A stretch of 9,763 nt of DNA from Kiritimatiellia bacterium (GCA_007133745.1 SLMC01000086.1:1-9763), one strand, 5' to 3'. Counted from the stretch's first letter, positions 1 to 5,889 are shown. Numbers and translations are program-made. Notes: generated by a model not told the origin, from the sequence alone.

Positions 1-143
1 ACCAAGGACTAGGGACTAGTGACCAAGGACCAAGGACTAGGGACTAGTGACCAAGGACCAAGGACCAAGGACCAAGGACCAAGGACTAGGGACTAGTGAC
101 CAAGGACCAAGGACTAGGGACTAGTGACCAAGGACCAAGGACT
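1..143. repeat. Heptamer tandem satellite with 28-nt higher-order unit
   Basis: The stretch is an uninterrupted run of 7-mers in perfect phase from position 6. Three variants occur: A = GGACCAA, B = GGACTAG and C = TGACCAA. They are ordered B-B-C-A at 6-33, 34-61, 83-110 and 111-138, with three extra A units (62-82) between the second and third blocks and a partial unit GGACT at 139-143. The first five bases are the end of another unit, so the array probably continues left of the window. The period is not a multiple of three and no gene overlaps it, so it is non-coding. It contains eight CTAG tetramers, a motif that is usually rare in bacterial DNA. The function is unknown. Confidence 0.95.
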
Positions 144-146
144 CTT

Positions 147-180
147 CTTTTCGTTCCCTTCGTTGCCTTCTGTTCAAAAA
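147..180. repeat. Dispersed intergenic tag, copy 1 (downstream of nqrF)
   Basis: This pyrimidine-rich stretch ends in a 19-nt sequence (162-180) that is repeated exactly at 1459-1477. Read on the minus strand it begins TTTTTGAACAGAAGGCAAC and continues with short AACGAAGG-like phrases. It starts about 10 nt after the nqrF stop codon. The second copy lies in the matching place downstream of mazF. It looks like a mobile or dispersed intergenic repeat and is not coding. Confidence 0.75.
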
Positions 181-190
181 CTTCTGGTTC

Positions 191-1294
191 TTACGCGAAT
201 TTATCGTAAAAAATCTGCGATTCCGGCATGCCGTTGGCGGTTAACACCTTGATGGCGGCGTCGATCATGCCGGGCGACCCGCACAGATAGGCCTCGTGTT
301 CGGACATATCGGGAACCTGTCTGGCCAACACCTCGGTGATCAGTCCGCGTTCGCCGGTCCAGTCGGAATCAGGCGGTTCGCGGGAGAGGGCGGGCACGTA
401 CCGGAAATCAGGCAGATCCTTTTCCAGTTGGCGCAGGGGTTCGGTATAGAAAAGATCGTCCTGTGTCAGGGCGCCGAAGAAGTAGATGGCGGGGCGGCGC
501 ACGCGCTTTTCGTTCATGTCGCGCAGGATGCTCCAGATCGGCGCCATGCCGCTGCCGCCGGCAATGAACAGACACGGCCGGTCGCTGTCCGAAAGGCGAA
601 ACTCGCCGTACGGCCCGGAGAACTGAACGCTATCGCCTTCCTTCAGGATCTCGAAGACCCACGTGGTGCAAATGCCGTCGGGCACCAGACGAATGACGGT
701 TTCGACGGCTTGGGTCTCCGAGGGCGGCGAAGAAACGGAATAGGCGCGCATGACGGCATCCCGGCCGCGGTAGGGCTCCGATTCGAGCTGAATATACTGA
801 CCGGCAATGAATTCGATTTCGGCGGGCTCGTCCAAAGCGATGCGCATCTCCACAATGTCCGGGGTCAACGGACGTTTGTGTTCGACATGGCCCCGGAAAC
901 GGCGGATCGAAAAAAGCTCGTCCGGGATGACGATGTTCAGATCGCCGCGCACCTTGACCTGACAGGACAGCCGCACGTTCCCCTTCACCTCGTCTGGAGT
1001 CAGATACGGCGCTTCGACAGGCCCGACCGTGCCGCCGCCCTCGGCAACCTGCACCTTGCAGTAGGCGCAGGTTCCGCGTCCGCCGCAGGCGGAAGGGATG
1101 AAAATGTCGTTTTCGGCCAAAGCCGCCAACAGCGTCCCGCCGCCGGCGACCTCCAGCTTTTTCTTGCCGTCGTTGATGTCGATCGCACACGGCCCGTAAT
1201 TGAGGATGCGCCGTTCCGCCACCAGCAGAATGCCCGCCAGAATCAGACAGCAACCGGTCAGGAACGATACCGATATGACAATGCCCGTCAGCAT
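191..1294 (-). CDS. nqrF: Na+-translocating NADH:quinone reductase subunit F (NqrF)
   Basis: This is the NADH-oxidising entry subunit of the Na+-pumping NADH:quinone oxidoreductase. It passes electrons from NADH through FAD to a [2Fe-2S] cluster at the cytoplasmic face. The 367-residue product is somewhat shorter than the roughly 407 usual for the family. Domains in order are an N-terminal membrane helix (about 3-26), a plant-type ferredoxin domain with cluster cysteines C70, C76, C79 and C111 (the same numbers as in Vibrio cholerae NqrF), an FAD domain with RAYS near residue 184, and an NADH domain with GGSGMAP and YLCGSPGMI. It ends in YDKFA, like the family's acidic C-terminus. The ATG start supplies the expected membrane anchor; a purine-rich AGGGG lies 13 nt upstream, rather far for a ribosome site. 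The gene is separated from nqrBCDE by a toxin-antitoxin pair. A stand-alone ferredoxin reductase of an oxygenase is a less likely alternative, given the N-terminal helix and the neighbouring nqr genes. Confidence 0.93.
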   Translation of the reverse strand: MLTGIVISVSFLTGCCLILAGILLVAERRILNYGPCAIDINDGKKKLEVAGGGTLLAALAENDIFIPSACGGRGTCAYCKVQVAEGGGTVGPVEAPYLTPDEVKGNVRLSCQVKVRGDLNIVIPDELFSIRRFRGHVEHKRPLTPDIVEMRIALDEPAEIEFIAGQYIQLESEPYRGRDAVMRAYSVSSPPSETQAVETVIRLVPDGICTTWVFEILKEGDSVQFSGPYGEFRLSDSDRPCLFIAGGSGMAPIWSILRDMNEKRVRRPAIYFFGALTQDDLFYTEPLRQLEKDLPDFRYVPALSREPPDSDWTGERGLITEVLARQVPDMSEHEAYLCGSPGMIDAAIKVLTANGMPESQIFYDKFA

Positions 1295-1315
1295 GCTGAA
1301 ATCTTTTCCCCTAAA

Positions 1316-1330
1316 GCGGGCTACGCCCGC
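1316..1330. promoter_or_regulatory. Small perfect hairpin upstream of nqrF
   Basis: GCGGGC-TAC-GCCCGC forms a perfect 6-bp stem with a 3-nt loop. It lies about 20 nt upstream of the nqrF start codon, just before the AGGGG that would serve as ribosome site. It could affect translation of nqrF or be the remnant of a repeat. There is no T-run, so it is not a classic terminator. Confidence 0.3.
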
Positions 1331-1365
1331 CTCCCAAATTTTCTTTTTATATTCTTCGTTTGCAC

Positions 1366-1421
1366 CGTAGGGCCGGCTTTCAGTCGGCCACCTGATAGGC
1401 GGACTGAAAGTCCACCCTACG
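1366..1421. repeat. Imperfect palindromic element between mazF and nqrF
   Basis: Two 24-nt arms (1366-1389 and 1398-1421) are inverted copies matching at 20 of 24 positions, with an 8-nt loop. The ends are CGTAGGG...CCCTACG and the core is CTTTCAGTC / GACTGAAAG. The compensated, gene-free palindrome resembles a REP/MITE-type extragenic element. Transcription from mazF toward nqrF must cross it, so it may slow transcription or protect the RNA. No T-tract follows on the minus strand, so I do not call it a terminator. Confidence 0.8.
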
Positions 1422-1445
1422 TTCCACGTTCAACTTTTCACTATT

Positions 1446-1480
1446 CTTCATTGCCTTTGTTGCCTTCTGTTCAAAAAAAA
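1446..1480. repeat. Dispersed intergenic tag, copy 2 (downstream of mazF)
   Basis: This is the second copy of the tag at 147-180. The 19 nt at 1459-1477 are identical to 162-180, and the flanking phrases (TTCATTGCCTTTGTTGCC versus TTCGTTCCCTTCGTTGCC) are similar. It lies about 50 nt after the mazF stop and has the same orientation relative to the gene as copy 1. Confidence 0.75.
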
Positions 1481-1528
1481 CGCTTGCTAAAACCCCCGGC
1501 AAAGTCGGAAGCATCTCTTTGTCTCCGG

Positions 1529-1843
1529 TCACCAGAGATTGAGGGCAAAACCCACGGCCTTGGCAACGGCGCGCATGTGCGAAGCTGAAAGGCAAGCGAT
1601 CAGGGATCCTATCTTCCCTTTGGATACGGTTTGTATGTGATCGCAATTAATGGCACAGTCACGGCGCATGCCGTCATGCGTTGAAAGAAACACCTCGCTC
1701 GGGATATCTCTAACCGTCGTGGTGACCGGAGCAACGGTGACCTCGCCCAAATACCGGAGGATTGAGTCTCGCGTGAGAATTAAGACCGGGCGTCTCTTGT
1801 CAGGCGGGGCAAACGTGTACCATCGGATTTCTCCGCGTTTCAC
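1529..1843 (-). CDS. mazF: MazF/PemK-family endoribonuclease toxin
   Basis: This is the probable toxin of a type II toxin-antitoxin pair, a sequence-specific mRNA interferase that slows growth when its antitoxin is lost. The 104-residue product has the usual MazF length. It opens with the hallmark KRGEIRWYTF, followed by RRPVLILTRD (about 17-26). It continues with the strand VTVAPVTTTVRDIPSEV and ends with the ...DCAINCDHIQTVSKGKIGSL region typical of the PemK/MazF fold. Translation starts at a GTG that overlaps the antitoxin stop (GTGA), so the two genes are translationally coupled. The pair sits between nqrE and nqrF on the same strand. The next hundreds of bases downstream are repeats. Family assignment is secure; RNA target and activity cannot be read from sequence. 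Confidence 0.92.
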   Translation of the reverse strand: MKRGEIRWYTFAPPDKRRPVLILTRDSILRYLGEVTVAPVTTTVRDIPSEVFLSTHDGMRRDCAINCDHIQTVSKGKIGSLIACLSASHMRAVAKAVGFALNLW

Positions 1844-2073
1844 GTGTCACCCCACACCTGCTCATCTTCCCACACACTGAACTCTGTCTTGTCGACCGGT
1901 TTTATCCGGTATCCCTTTTCATGCCGACTTTCGAGTTGCGAGTTGTTGAATTGCGATAGCGCTGCACGCAGCGCATCGCGCGTGAACGCAGAGCGTGTCG
2001 TGTGTTTCTTCTTGACCACACGATCTACAGATCGCACCAGATTCTCGTCGAGTGTCATTTGCACTGTTTTCAT
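1840..2073 (-). CDS. Ribbon-helix-helix antitoxin (MazF partner)
   Basis: The 77-residue product begins MKTVQMTLDENLVRSVDRVV. This is a beta-strand and first helix of a ribbon-helix-helix DNA-binding domain, followed by the TTRSAF turn and second helix (to about residue 40). The acidic C-terminal tail (GYRIKPVDKTEFSVWEDEQVWGD) is typical of antitoxins that bind MazF. Such proteins neutralise the toxin and repress their own operon. I chose the ATG at 2073 because GGAGG lies 5 nt upstream of it. An in-frame ATG at 2130 (MTDNDK...) would add 19 residues but has a weaker ribosome site. The antitoxin gene precedes the toxin, the usual order. The base composition is less GC-rich than that of the nqr genes, consistent with later acquisition. 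Confidence 0.88.
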   Translation of the reverse strand: MKTVQMTLDENLVRSVDRVVKKKHTTRSAFTRDALRAALSQFNNSQLESRHEKGYRIKPVDKTEFSVWEDEQVWGDT

Positions 2074-2150
2074 TGTGCCCTCCGAAGTTTCAACGCGAAG
2101 AAGGGGCGCCGTCTTGTCGTTATCCGTCATCGTCGCCCGATTCCCGCTTT

Positions 2151-2203
2151 TCATACTTTTTAAAAACTTATGACGGTTCAGGTTGTGGATATTTATAGCT
2201 ATA
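2151..2203. promoter_or_regulatory. AT-rich palindromes upstream of the toxin-antitoxin pair (candidate operator)
   Basis: Two palindromic motifs lie in the AT-rich gap between nqrE and the antitoxin. One at 2151-2173 has the perfect core TTTTTAAAAA flanked by TCATA and TATGA arms. The other, at 2194-2203, is TATAGCTATA. Ribbon-helix-helix antitoxins normally bind such sites near their own promoter. They are 78-130 nt from the antitoxin start. TTGACA-like hexamers occur at 2224-2229 and 2206-2211 on the minus strand, but neither has a well-spaced -10 box. An operator/promoter role is inference only. Confidence 0.35.
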
Positions 2204-2245
2204 CTCGTCAATATGAAACCCAATGTCAATGTTCCTTTGTCTTTT

Positions 2246-2854
2246 TCAGATTTTGACCATGCCCGAAAAGACGACGAACGCCAGCGACATGATGCCGATC
2301 ACGATCAGGGTGATACCCGGCCCGCGCAGGCCCGGCGGCACGTTCTTCTCGTCGATCTTTTCCCGAATTCCGCCAATTAGCGTGATGGCGACCAGCCAGC
2401 CGAAGCCGGACCCGAGCCCGAACACGAATGCTTGCGCCGCATTGTAGGGCCGGGTTATCATGAACAGCGATGTGCCCAAAATGGCGCAATTGACCGTGAT
2501 CAGCGGCAGAAAGATGCCGAGCGCCTGATACAGCCGCTCGGAGACCCGCTCGATCGCCATCTCGGTGAATTGCACGAAGGCCGCAATGACGACAATGAAG
2601 ACGATCAGACGCAAATAGACGATATCGAGCGGAATCAGCAGGTAGCGGTACACCCAATAATTCAACACCGCCGTGCAGGCGGTCACGAACGTCACGGCCA
2701 AACCGAGCCCGACACTGGCATCGACTTTTTTGGAAACGCCCATGCAGGGACAGAGTCCCAAAAAGCGGGTCAGCAGAATATTGTCGGTAAAGGCTGCCGA
2801 CACGAAAACCAGCAGCAACGAGAGAAACGGCGCGGAATGCAGGTCGAGTGTCAT
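2246..2854 (-). CDS. nqrE: Na+-translocating NADH:quinone reductase subunit E (NqrE)
   Basis: This is a polytopic membrane subunit that pairs with NqrD to hold an intramembrane iron-sulfur cluster in the electron path from NqrF to NqrC. The product is 202 residues, normal for the family. Signature stretches are FLGLCPCMGVSKK (about 31-43), FIVVIAAFVQFTEM, LGIFLPLITVNCAI (about 112-125) and FGLGSGFGW...GIREKI...VPPGLRGPGITLI. C35 and C123 fit the family's cluster ligands. Wording such as GTSLFM, PPGLRGPGIT and FSGM resembles NqrE more than its paralogue RnfA, though the two families are closely related. The start ATG overlaps the nqrD stop by ATGA. This is the last gene of the coupled nqrBCDE block; a 172-nt gap leads to the antitoxin. 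Confidence 0.92.
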   Translation of the reverse strand: MTLDLHSAPFLSLLLVFVSAAFTDNILLTRFLGLCPCMGVSKKVDASVGLGLAVTFVTACTAVLNYWVYRYLLIPLDIVYLRLIVFIVVIAAFVQFTEMAIERVSERLYQALGIFLPLITVNCAILGTSLFMITRPYNAAQAFVFGLGSGFGWLVAITLIGGIREKIDEKNVPPGLRGPGITLIVIGIMSLAFVVFSGMVKI

Positions 2855-3468
2855 GCGGGCGTCTCCTTTTGCGCGTCGAAGCGCGAGCGGGCGATCCAGG
2901 TGACAATGGCCAGCATGAAGAAGGCGCCGGGCGGCATCACCATGATGGTCCAGGAATGCCACCACAGCTCGCGCGCCGGCAGCGGATAGCCCAGCAGCGT
3001 CCCGAACCCCATCGGCTCGCGCACCAGCGCGATAACGATCAACACAAGCGAATAGCCCAGACCGCAGGCCAGTCCGTCCAGCAGCGAAGGCCAGGGCGGG
3101 TTCTGGCCGGCAAACGCTTCGGCACGGCCCATGATGATGCAGTTGGTGATGATCAGGCCCACATACGGCCCGATAAAACGGTGGATGTCGGGGTTCAACG
3201 CCCGAATCAGCGTATCCACAATCATGACATAGGAGGCAATGATCAGAACCTGGGCGATCATGCGGACCCGCTTCGGGATGTGACGGCGCAGCAGCGATAC
3301 GGTGAGGTTGGACAACGCGGTGGTGAACACGACCCCGAAACACATGAACAGCGTATTGGCCAGCAGATTGGTGACCGCCAGCGCCGAACAGATGCCGAGG
3401 ACTTGCCGATAGATCGGATTGTCGCCGATCAGACCCGCCTTGAAGATGTCGCGTGCGTTCGCGCTCAT
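2851..3468 (-). CDS. nqrD: Na+-translocating NADH:quinone reductase subunit D (NqrD)
   Basis: This membrane subunit is the partner of NqrE. The product is 205 residues, typical of the family. The stretches NPIYRQVLGICSALAVTN (about 17-34), ALSNLTVSLLRRHIPKRVR, VGLIITNCIIMGRAEAFA (about 103-120), LLDGLACGLGYS and VREPMGFGTLLG match NqrD closely, more so than RnfE. C27 and C110 are placed like the cysteines that bind the intramembrane cluster in NqrD. The protein is nearly all hydrophobic helices. The ATG start at 3468 overlaps the nqrC stop (ATGA), and the gene's own stop overlaps nqrE in the same way, so the four genes are probably translated from one mRNA in fixed proportion. Confidence 0.94.
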   Translation of the reverse strand: MSANARDIFKAGLIGDNPIYRQVLGICSALAVTNLLANTLFMCFGVVFTTALSNLTVSLLRRHIPKRVRMIAQVLIIASYVMIVDTLIRALNPDIHRFIGPYVGLIITNCIIMGRAEAFAGQNPPWPSLLDGLACGLGYSLVLIVIALVREPMGFGTLLGYPLPARELWWHSWTIMVMPPGAFFMLAIVTWIARSRFDAQKETPA

Positions 3469-4130
3469 GGAGCCGTCTCCTTCAAAGACTTGAACTCCAA
3501 CTCCGACAGATCCAGCTCCCGAATACGTTCGAGTTCCTCGTTCAAAAGCTGCATGAGCGAGGCGCTGGTCTGGGTGGCGCCGGTAATGGAATCCACCCGG
3601 TTCCCGGCCTGCGCGGGAGCGGCCGAGCCGATAATCACCCGTCGCTCGGGCGACGCCGTCCAATCGGGCCGCAGCCCTTCGAATTGATCCAGAAAAGCCG
3701 CTTCCTCAATGCGCGCGCCCAGGCCGGGCGTTTCCTTGTGATCGAGGAAGCGGATGCGAATCAGTGTTTGCAGATCGGCGGACAAGACGGCCACGCCTTC
3801 GATTCGATCCCAGAAGCCCATGCCCCAAAAGGTGAAGCCCAGCACGGGCGCATCCGCATCCACGCGCCGATAGACTTGCCGGATGCCGCCTCGCCCGTCC
3901 TGAACGGTTGCCATTTCGAGCGCCTGTTCCATGGCGCGCACGTAATCGGCCGCAGCCCGGCCCGATACCGGCAGATCGAACGCGGCGCAAACCACGCGGT
4001 TATGATTAAGCTGCTCGTTGGCCGCCAGCATATCGCGCGTGGCGTAATGCACCGTGGCGACGCCCGAACCGAAAACCACGCACAACGCGGCCATGAACCC
4101 CAAAACATAGCCGGGCGCATTGCGGTTCAT
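3465..4130 (-). CDS. nqrC: Na+-translocating NADH:quinone reductase subunit C (NqrC)
   Basis: This subunit carries covalently bound FMN and passes electrons to NqrB. The 221-residue product has one N-terminal membrane helix (about 8-27) and a soluble FMN-binding domain outside the cytoplasm. The motif SITGATQTS (181-189) is the flavinylation site; T186 is the predicted FMN-linked threonine. The stretch GFTFWGMGFWDRIEGVAVL followed by HKETPGLGARI (about 98-141) is the conserved FMN-domain core. The product is shorter than the roughly 257 residues of Vibrio NqrC and near RnfG in length, so length alone does not separate the two; the Nqr call rests on the neighbours. The start was chosen at the ATG overlapping the nqrB stop. 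Covalent flavinylation needs an ApbE transferase, which is not in the window. Confidence 0.88.
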   Translation of the reverse strand: MNRNAPGYVLGFMAALCVVFGSGVATVHYATRDMLAANEQLNHNRVVCAAFDLPVSGRAAADYVRAMEQALEMATVQDGRGGIRQVYRRVDADAPVLGFTFWGMGFWDRIEGVAVLSADLQTLIRIRFLDHKETPGLGARIEEAAFLDQFEGLRPDWTASPERRVIIGSAAPAQAGNRVDSITGATQTSASLMQLLNEELERIRELDLSELEFKSLKETAP

Positions 4131-5179
4131 GACGCCTCCTTCCGGCGCGCCTGCCAAAGGCCGACCCAGCGGTCGAGCGTCGGCGAAGCCATGTTGCCGA
4201 ACAGAATCGAGAACACGACCCCGCCCGTAAAAATGGAACGATAACGGAAAAACACGACCAGCGTTCCGATCAGCACGGCATAGATCCATTGCGCCGGCTT
4301 CTTCTTGGGCGCGGAAACGGGATCGGTCACCATGAAGACTGCGGCATAGAGCAGCGCCCCGGAACCCAGCGTAAACCCGATCGGCGGCACCGCCGCAATG
4401 CCGACCGCATAGCGAAACAACAAGGCCGACCCCGTCGCGCCCAGCAGCATACCGGCCGTCAGTCGCCAATTAGCCGTGCGTGTCCATAGCAAATAGAGGC
4501 CCGCCAGCACGATCGCAATCCCGCACACCTCGATGTTGGAACCGGCAGCCAGAATGCGCGAAACCCCTTCGTGCTCGAAAACGCCGCCGATCCGGCCCGT
4601 AAACAGATCCAGTGTCGGTGTTTCGTAGCCGAAATCGCGACGCGCCCACATCGGCGTGGCCGCCGTCACGGCATCAGCCACGGTCAAGCCGGCCCCCTGC
4701 AGATAGGTCGGCAACCGTTCCAGCGATTCCATGCTCCAATGCGCGAACCCGCCGGGAAACCCGCGAAAGACCGGCACGTAGCGCGAAGTGATTTCCACAG
4801 GGAAGCATACGAAAACGAAACCCCGCCCCACAATGGCCGGATTGAACACGTTTTTGCCGAATCCGCCGAACACTTCCTTGCCGAACAGAATGGCCACCAC
4901 CGCGCCGACCGCGACGATCCAGAGCGGAACCGTGACCGACAGGGACAGGGCATAGAGCGAACAGGTCACGAAACAGGCCATGCTCACGCGTCCGTCGCGA
5001 CGGCTGGCCATGATCCATTCCGTCAAAAAACCCGTGCCGCAGGCCACGGCCAGCATGGCCGCCACGCGCCAGCCGAAATAATAGATGCACACGGCCAGCA
5101 GCGGCGCCAAGGCGCGCAATACCCGAACCATGTTCTTTTGCTTGAGGAAAACCGGCCGTTTCATCATCGGACCATTCAT
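4127..5179 (-). CDS. nqrB: Na+-translocating NADH:quinone reductase subunit B (NqrB)
   Basis: This large membrane subunit holds FMN and riboflavin, and lies in the Na+ path and the quinone reduction site. The 350-residue product has about ten hydrophobic segments. Conserved stretches are LFGKEVFGGFGKNVFNPAIVGRGF (about 98-121), VADAVTAATPMW (about 167-178, with T175 as probable FMN-linked threonine), FMVTDPVSAPKKKPAQW and GGVVFSILFGNMASPTLDRW near the end. These fit NqrB better than RnfD, but the length is nearer RnfD (about 350) than NqrB (about 410), mainly because the N-terminus is short. The start ATG at 5179 has AGGGG upstream; internal ATGs at 5167 and 5164 are possible alternatives. 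It is the first gene of the coupled block; nqrA, which normally precedes it, is replaced by a repeat-filled gene-poor region. Confidence 0.9.
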   Translation of the reverse strand: MNGPMMKRPVFLKQKNMVRVLRALAPLLAVCIYYFGWRVAAMLAVACGTGFLTEWIMASRRDGRVSMACFVTCSLYALSLSVTVPLWIVAVGAVVAILFGKEVFGGFGKNVFNPAIVGRGFVFVCFPVEITSRYVPVFRGFPGGFAHWSMESLERLPTYLQGAGLTVADAVTAATPMWARRDFGYETPTLDLFTGRIGGVFEHEGVSRILAAGSNIEVCGIAIVLAGLYLLWTRTANWRLTAGMLLGATGSALLFRYAVGIAAVPPIGFTLGSGALLYAAVFMVTDPVSAPKKKPAQWIYAVLIGTLVVFFRYRSIFTGGVVFSILFGNMASPTLDRWVGLWQARRKEAS

Positions 5180-5225
5180 TACCCGCCCCTGCGAGAAACG
5201 TCAACACAATTTCGAAATAACGCCA

Positions 5226-5399
5226 CCGGCTGGGCGCATCTGCGATTTGTTGCACCGACCCGCCCGCCGACCTTGTGTCGGTGGAGGAAAACGTTGAGAA
5301 AGAGAAATGCCAGCACAACACAAACTTTCTTCACCAACCGGCATAAAGCCGGTGGGATCGTGAATAACTGCAACGAAACGCAGATGCGCCCCAACCGGC
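5226..5399. repeat. Inverted repeat, about 30-nt arms
   Basis: The arm at 5226-5254 and the reverse complement of 5369-5399 share a core of GGGCGCATCTGCG followed by ATTTGTTGCA or TTTCGTTGCA, and both start with CCGG. They agree at about 26 of 30 positions. The arms are separated by about 114 nt and followed by unrelated sequence, so they look like two oppositely oriented copies of one dispersed repeat rather than a single simple hairpin. Confidence 0.8.
5262..5295 (-). repeat. Dispersed repeat B, left inverted copy
   Basis: Read on the minus strand, this 34-nt sequence matches 5690-5723 at 30 positions. It starts AACGTT, has TCCACCGACAC and ends AGGTCGGCGGGC. The internal CCGAC-N5-GTCGG is itself a small palindrome. 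It is in inverted orientation to the other copy and, with it, brackets the hsdR-like fragment. Confidence 0.8.
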
Positions 5400-5483
5400 T
5401 TTGCCGCTGGCACGAGGAAGCTCGCAAACCGAAAACATTTTTGAACTCGTTTTTAGTCTCATCTTCTTTAGAAATGGTCCGTT

Positions 5484-5675
5484 ATGGCCTTGGAATCCAT
5501 TACATATGAAGAGTCTAGATCAAAAGTCGCCGTAGTTAGGGAGACAGATATCGAGGGCGACTTCATAGGGACGCTTGTCCAGCTCAAGTACACCCACCGG
5601 CCTGATATCCGCGACCGCGCCTCGCTGGAAACCAATTTTCGCGAGAAATTCCAACGCCTGAACGCCGTTAGGGCT
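5484..5675 (+). pseudogene. Truncated N-terminal fragment of a type I restriction HsdR-like subunit
   Basis: The frame opens with ATG at 5484 (a stop lies just upstream at 5469) and encodes about 64 residues. These resemble the start of HsdR-type restriction subunits: ESRSKVAVVRET, then LKYTHRPDIRDRASLETNFREKFQRLNAVR. Family members have a very similar RPDIRDRA.LE.NFREKFE.LNRVRLTD segment, followed by hundreds of residues of nuclease and helicase domains. Here the resemblance stops near residue 64. The frame then runs through dispersed repeat B to a stop at 5751-5753. No HsdM, HsdS or rest of HsdR is present, so this is a relic with no expected function. The assignment rests on recalled family wording over a short stretch, so a search is needed to confirm it. 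Confidence 0.6.
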
Positions 5676-5689
5676 CGGTTCCGCACCGC

Positions 5690-5723
5690 AACGTTCGCTT
5701 CCACCGACACGAGGTCGGCGGGC
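5690..5723 (+). repeat. Dispersed repeat B, right copy
   Basis: This is the second copy of the 34-nt repeat (30 of 34 positions shared with the reverse complement of 5262-5295). It begins 15 nt after the point where the hsdR-like homology fades, so it sits at the truncation boundary. Translated, both copies give the peptide STDTRSAG in spurious frames. Confidence 0.8.
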
Positions 5724-5889
5724 AGCGCCAAATCCCGGATACGCCCCGAATAATAGCCATGCTTTTTGCGCTTTACAATTCCTGCCGATGGCGCTATCTA
5801 TGGCTTTCTCTATGCGTAGAGAGAGTGCGATACGCGAATCAGGCGGCTCCCGCCGTGTCGAGTCCGCGTCGCTTTGGAGAAACGCCGTT

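Larger units (their letters stand above)
5180..5889. other. Divergent repeat-rich region between nqrB and the 2-oxoacid oxidoreductase operon
   Basis: These 710 bases separate two divergent operons and should hold both promoters. I see an inverted repeat (5226-5254 / 5369-5399), a small hairpin ACCGGC-ATAAA-GCCGGT (5337-5353), an inverted pair of a second repeat (5262-5295 / 5690-5723) and an hsdR-like fragment (5484-5675). Toward the plus-strand operon, TTTACA at 5772-5777 and TATCTA at 5795-5800 are 17 nt apart. They make a weak sigma-70-like candidate, followed by a short hairpin TCTCTA-TGCG-TAGAGA (5807-5822). No good promoter is evident before nqrB. Longer open frames crossing this region are made of repeat sequence and are not convincing genes. 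Confidence 0.7.

Noticed and set aside
1..143. CRISPR array
   Set aside because: The repeats are contiguous heptamers without unique spacers, so this is a tandem satellite.
296..1588. Long open frame on the plus strand opposite nqrF and mazF
   Set aside because: Its translation is low-complexity, rich in R, H, A and G, and lies antisense to well-conserved genes; it is a shadow of GC-rich coding.
2246..5179. Rnf complex (rnfD, G, E, A) instead of Nqr
   Set aside because: The D and E subunit wording and the nearby NqrF favour Nqr, and no RnfB or RnfC is present; the similarity in subunit length is noted as a finding.
5179..5427. Minus-strand open frames just upstream of nqrB that could encode a small protein
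   Set aside because: They are built from the inverted repeats and a hairpin in this stretch and show no family resemblance.
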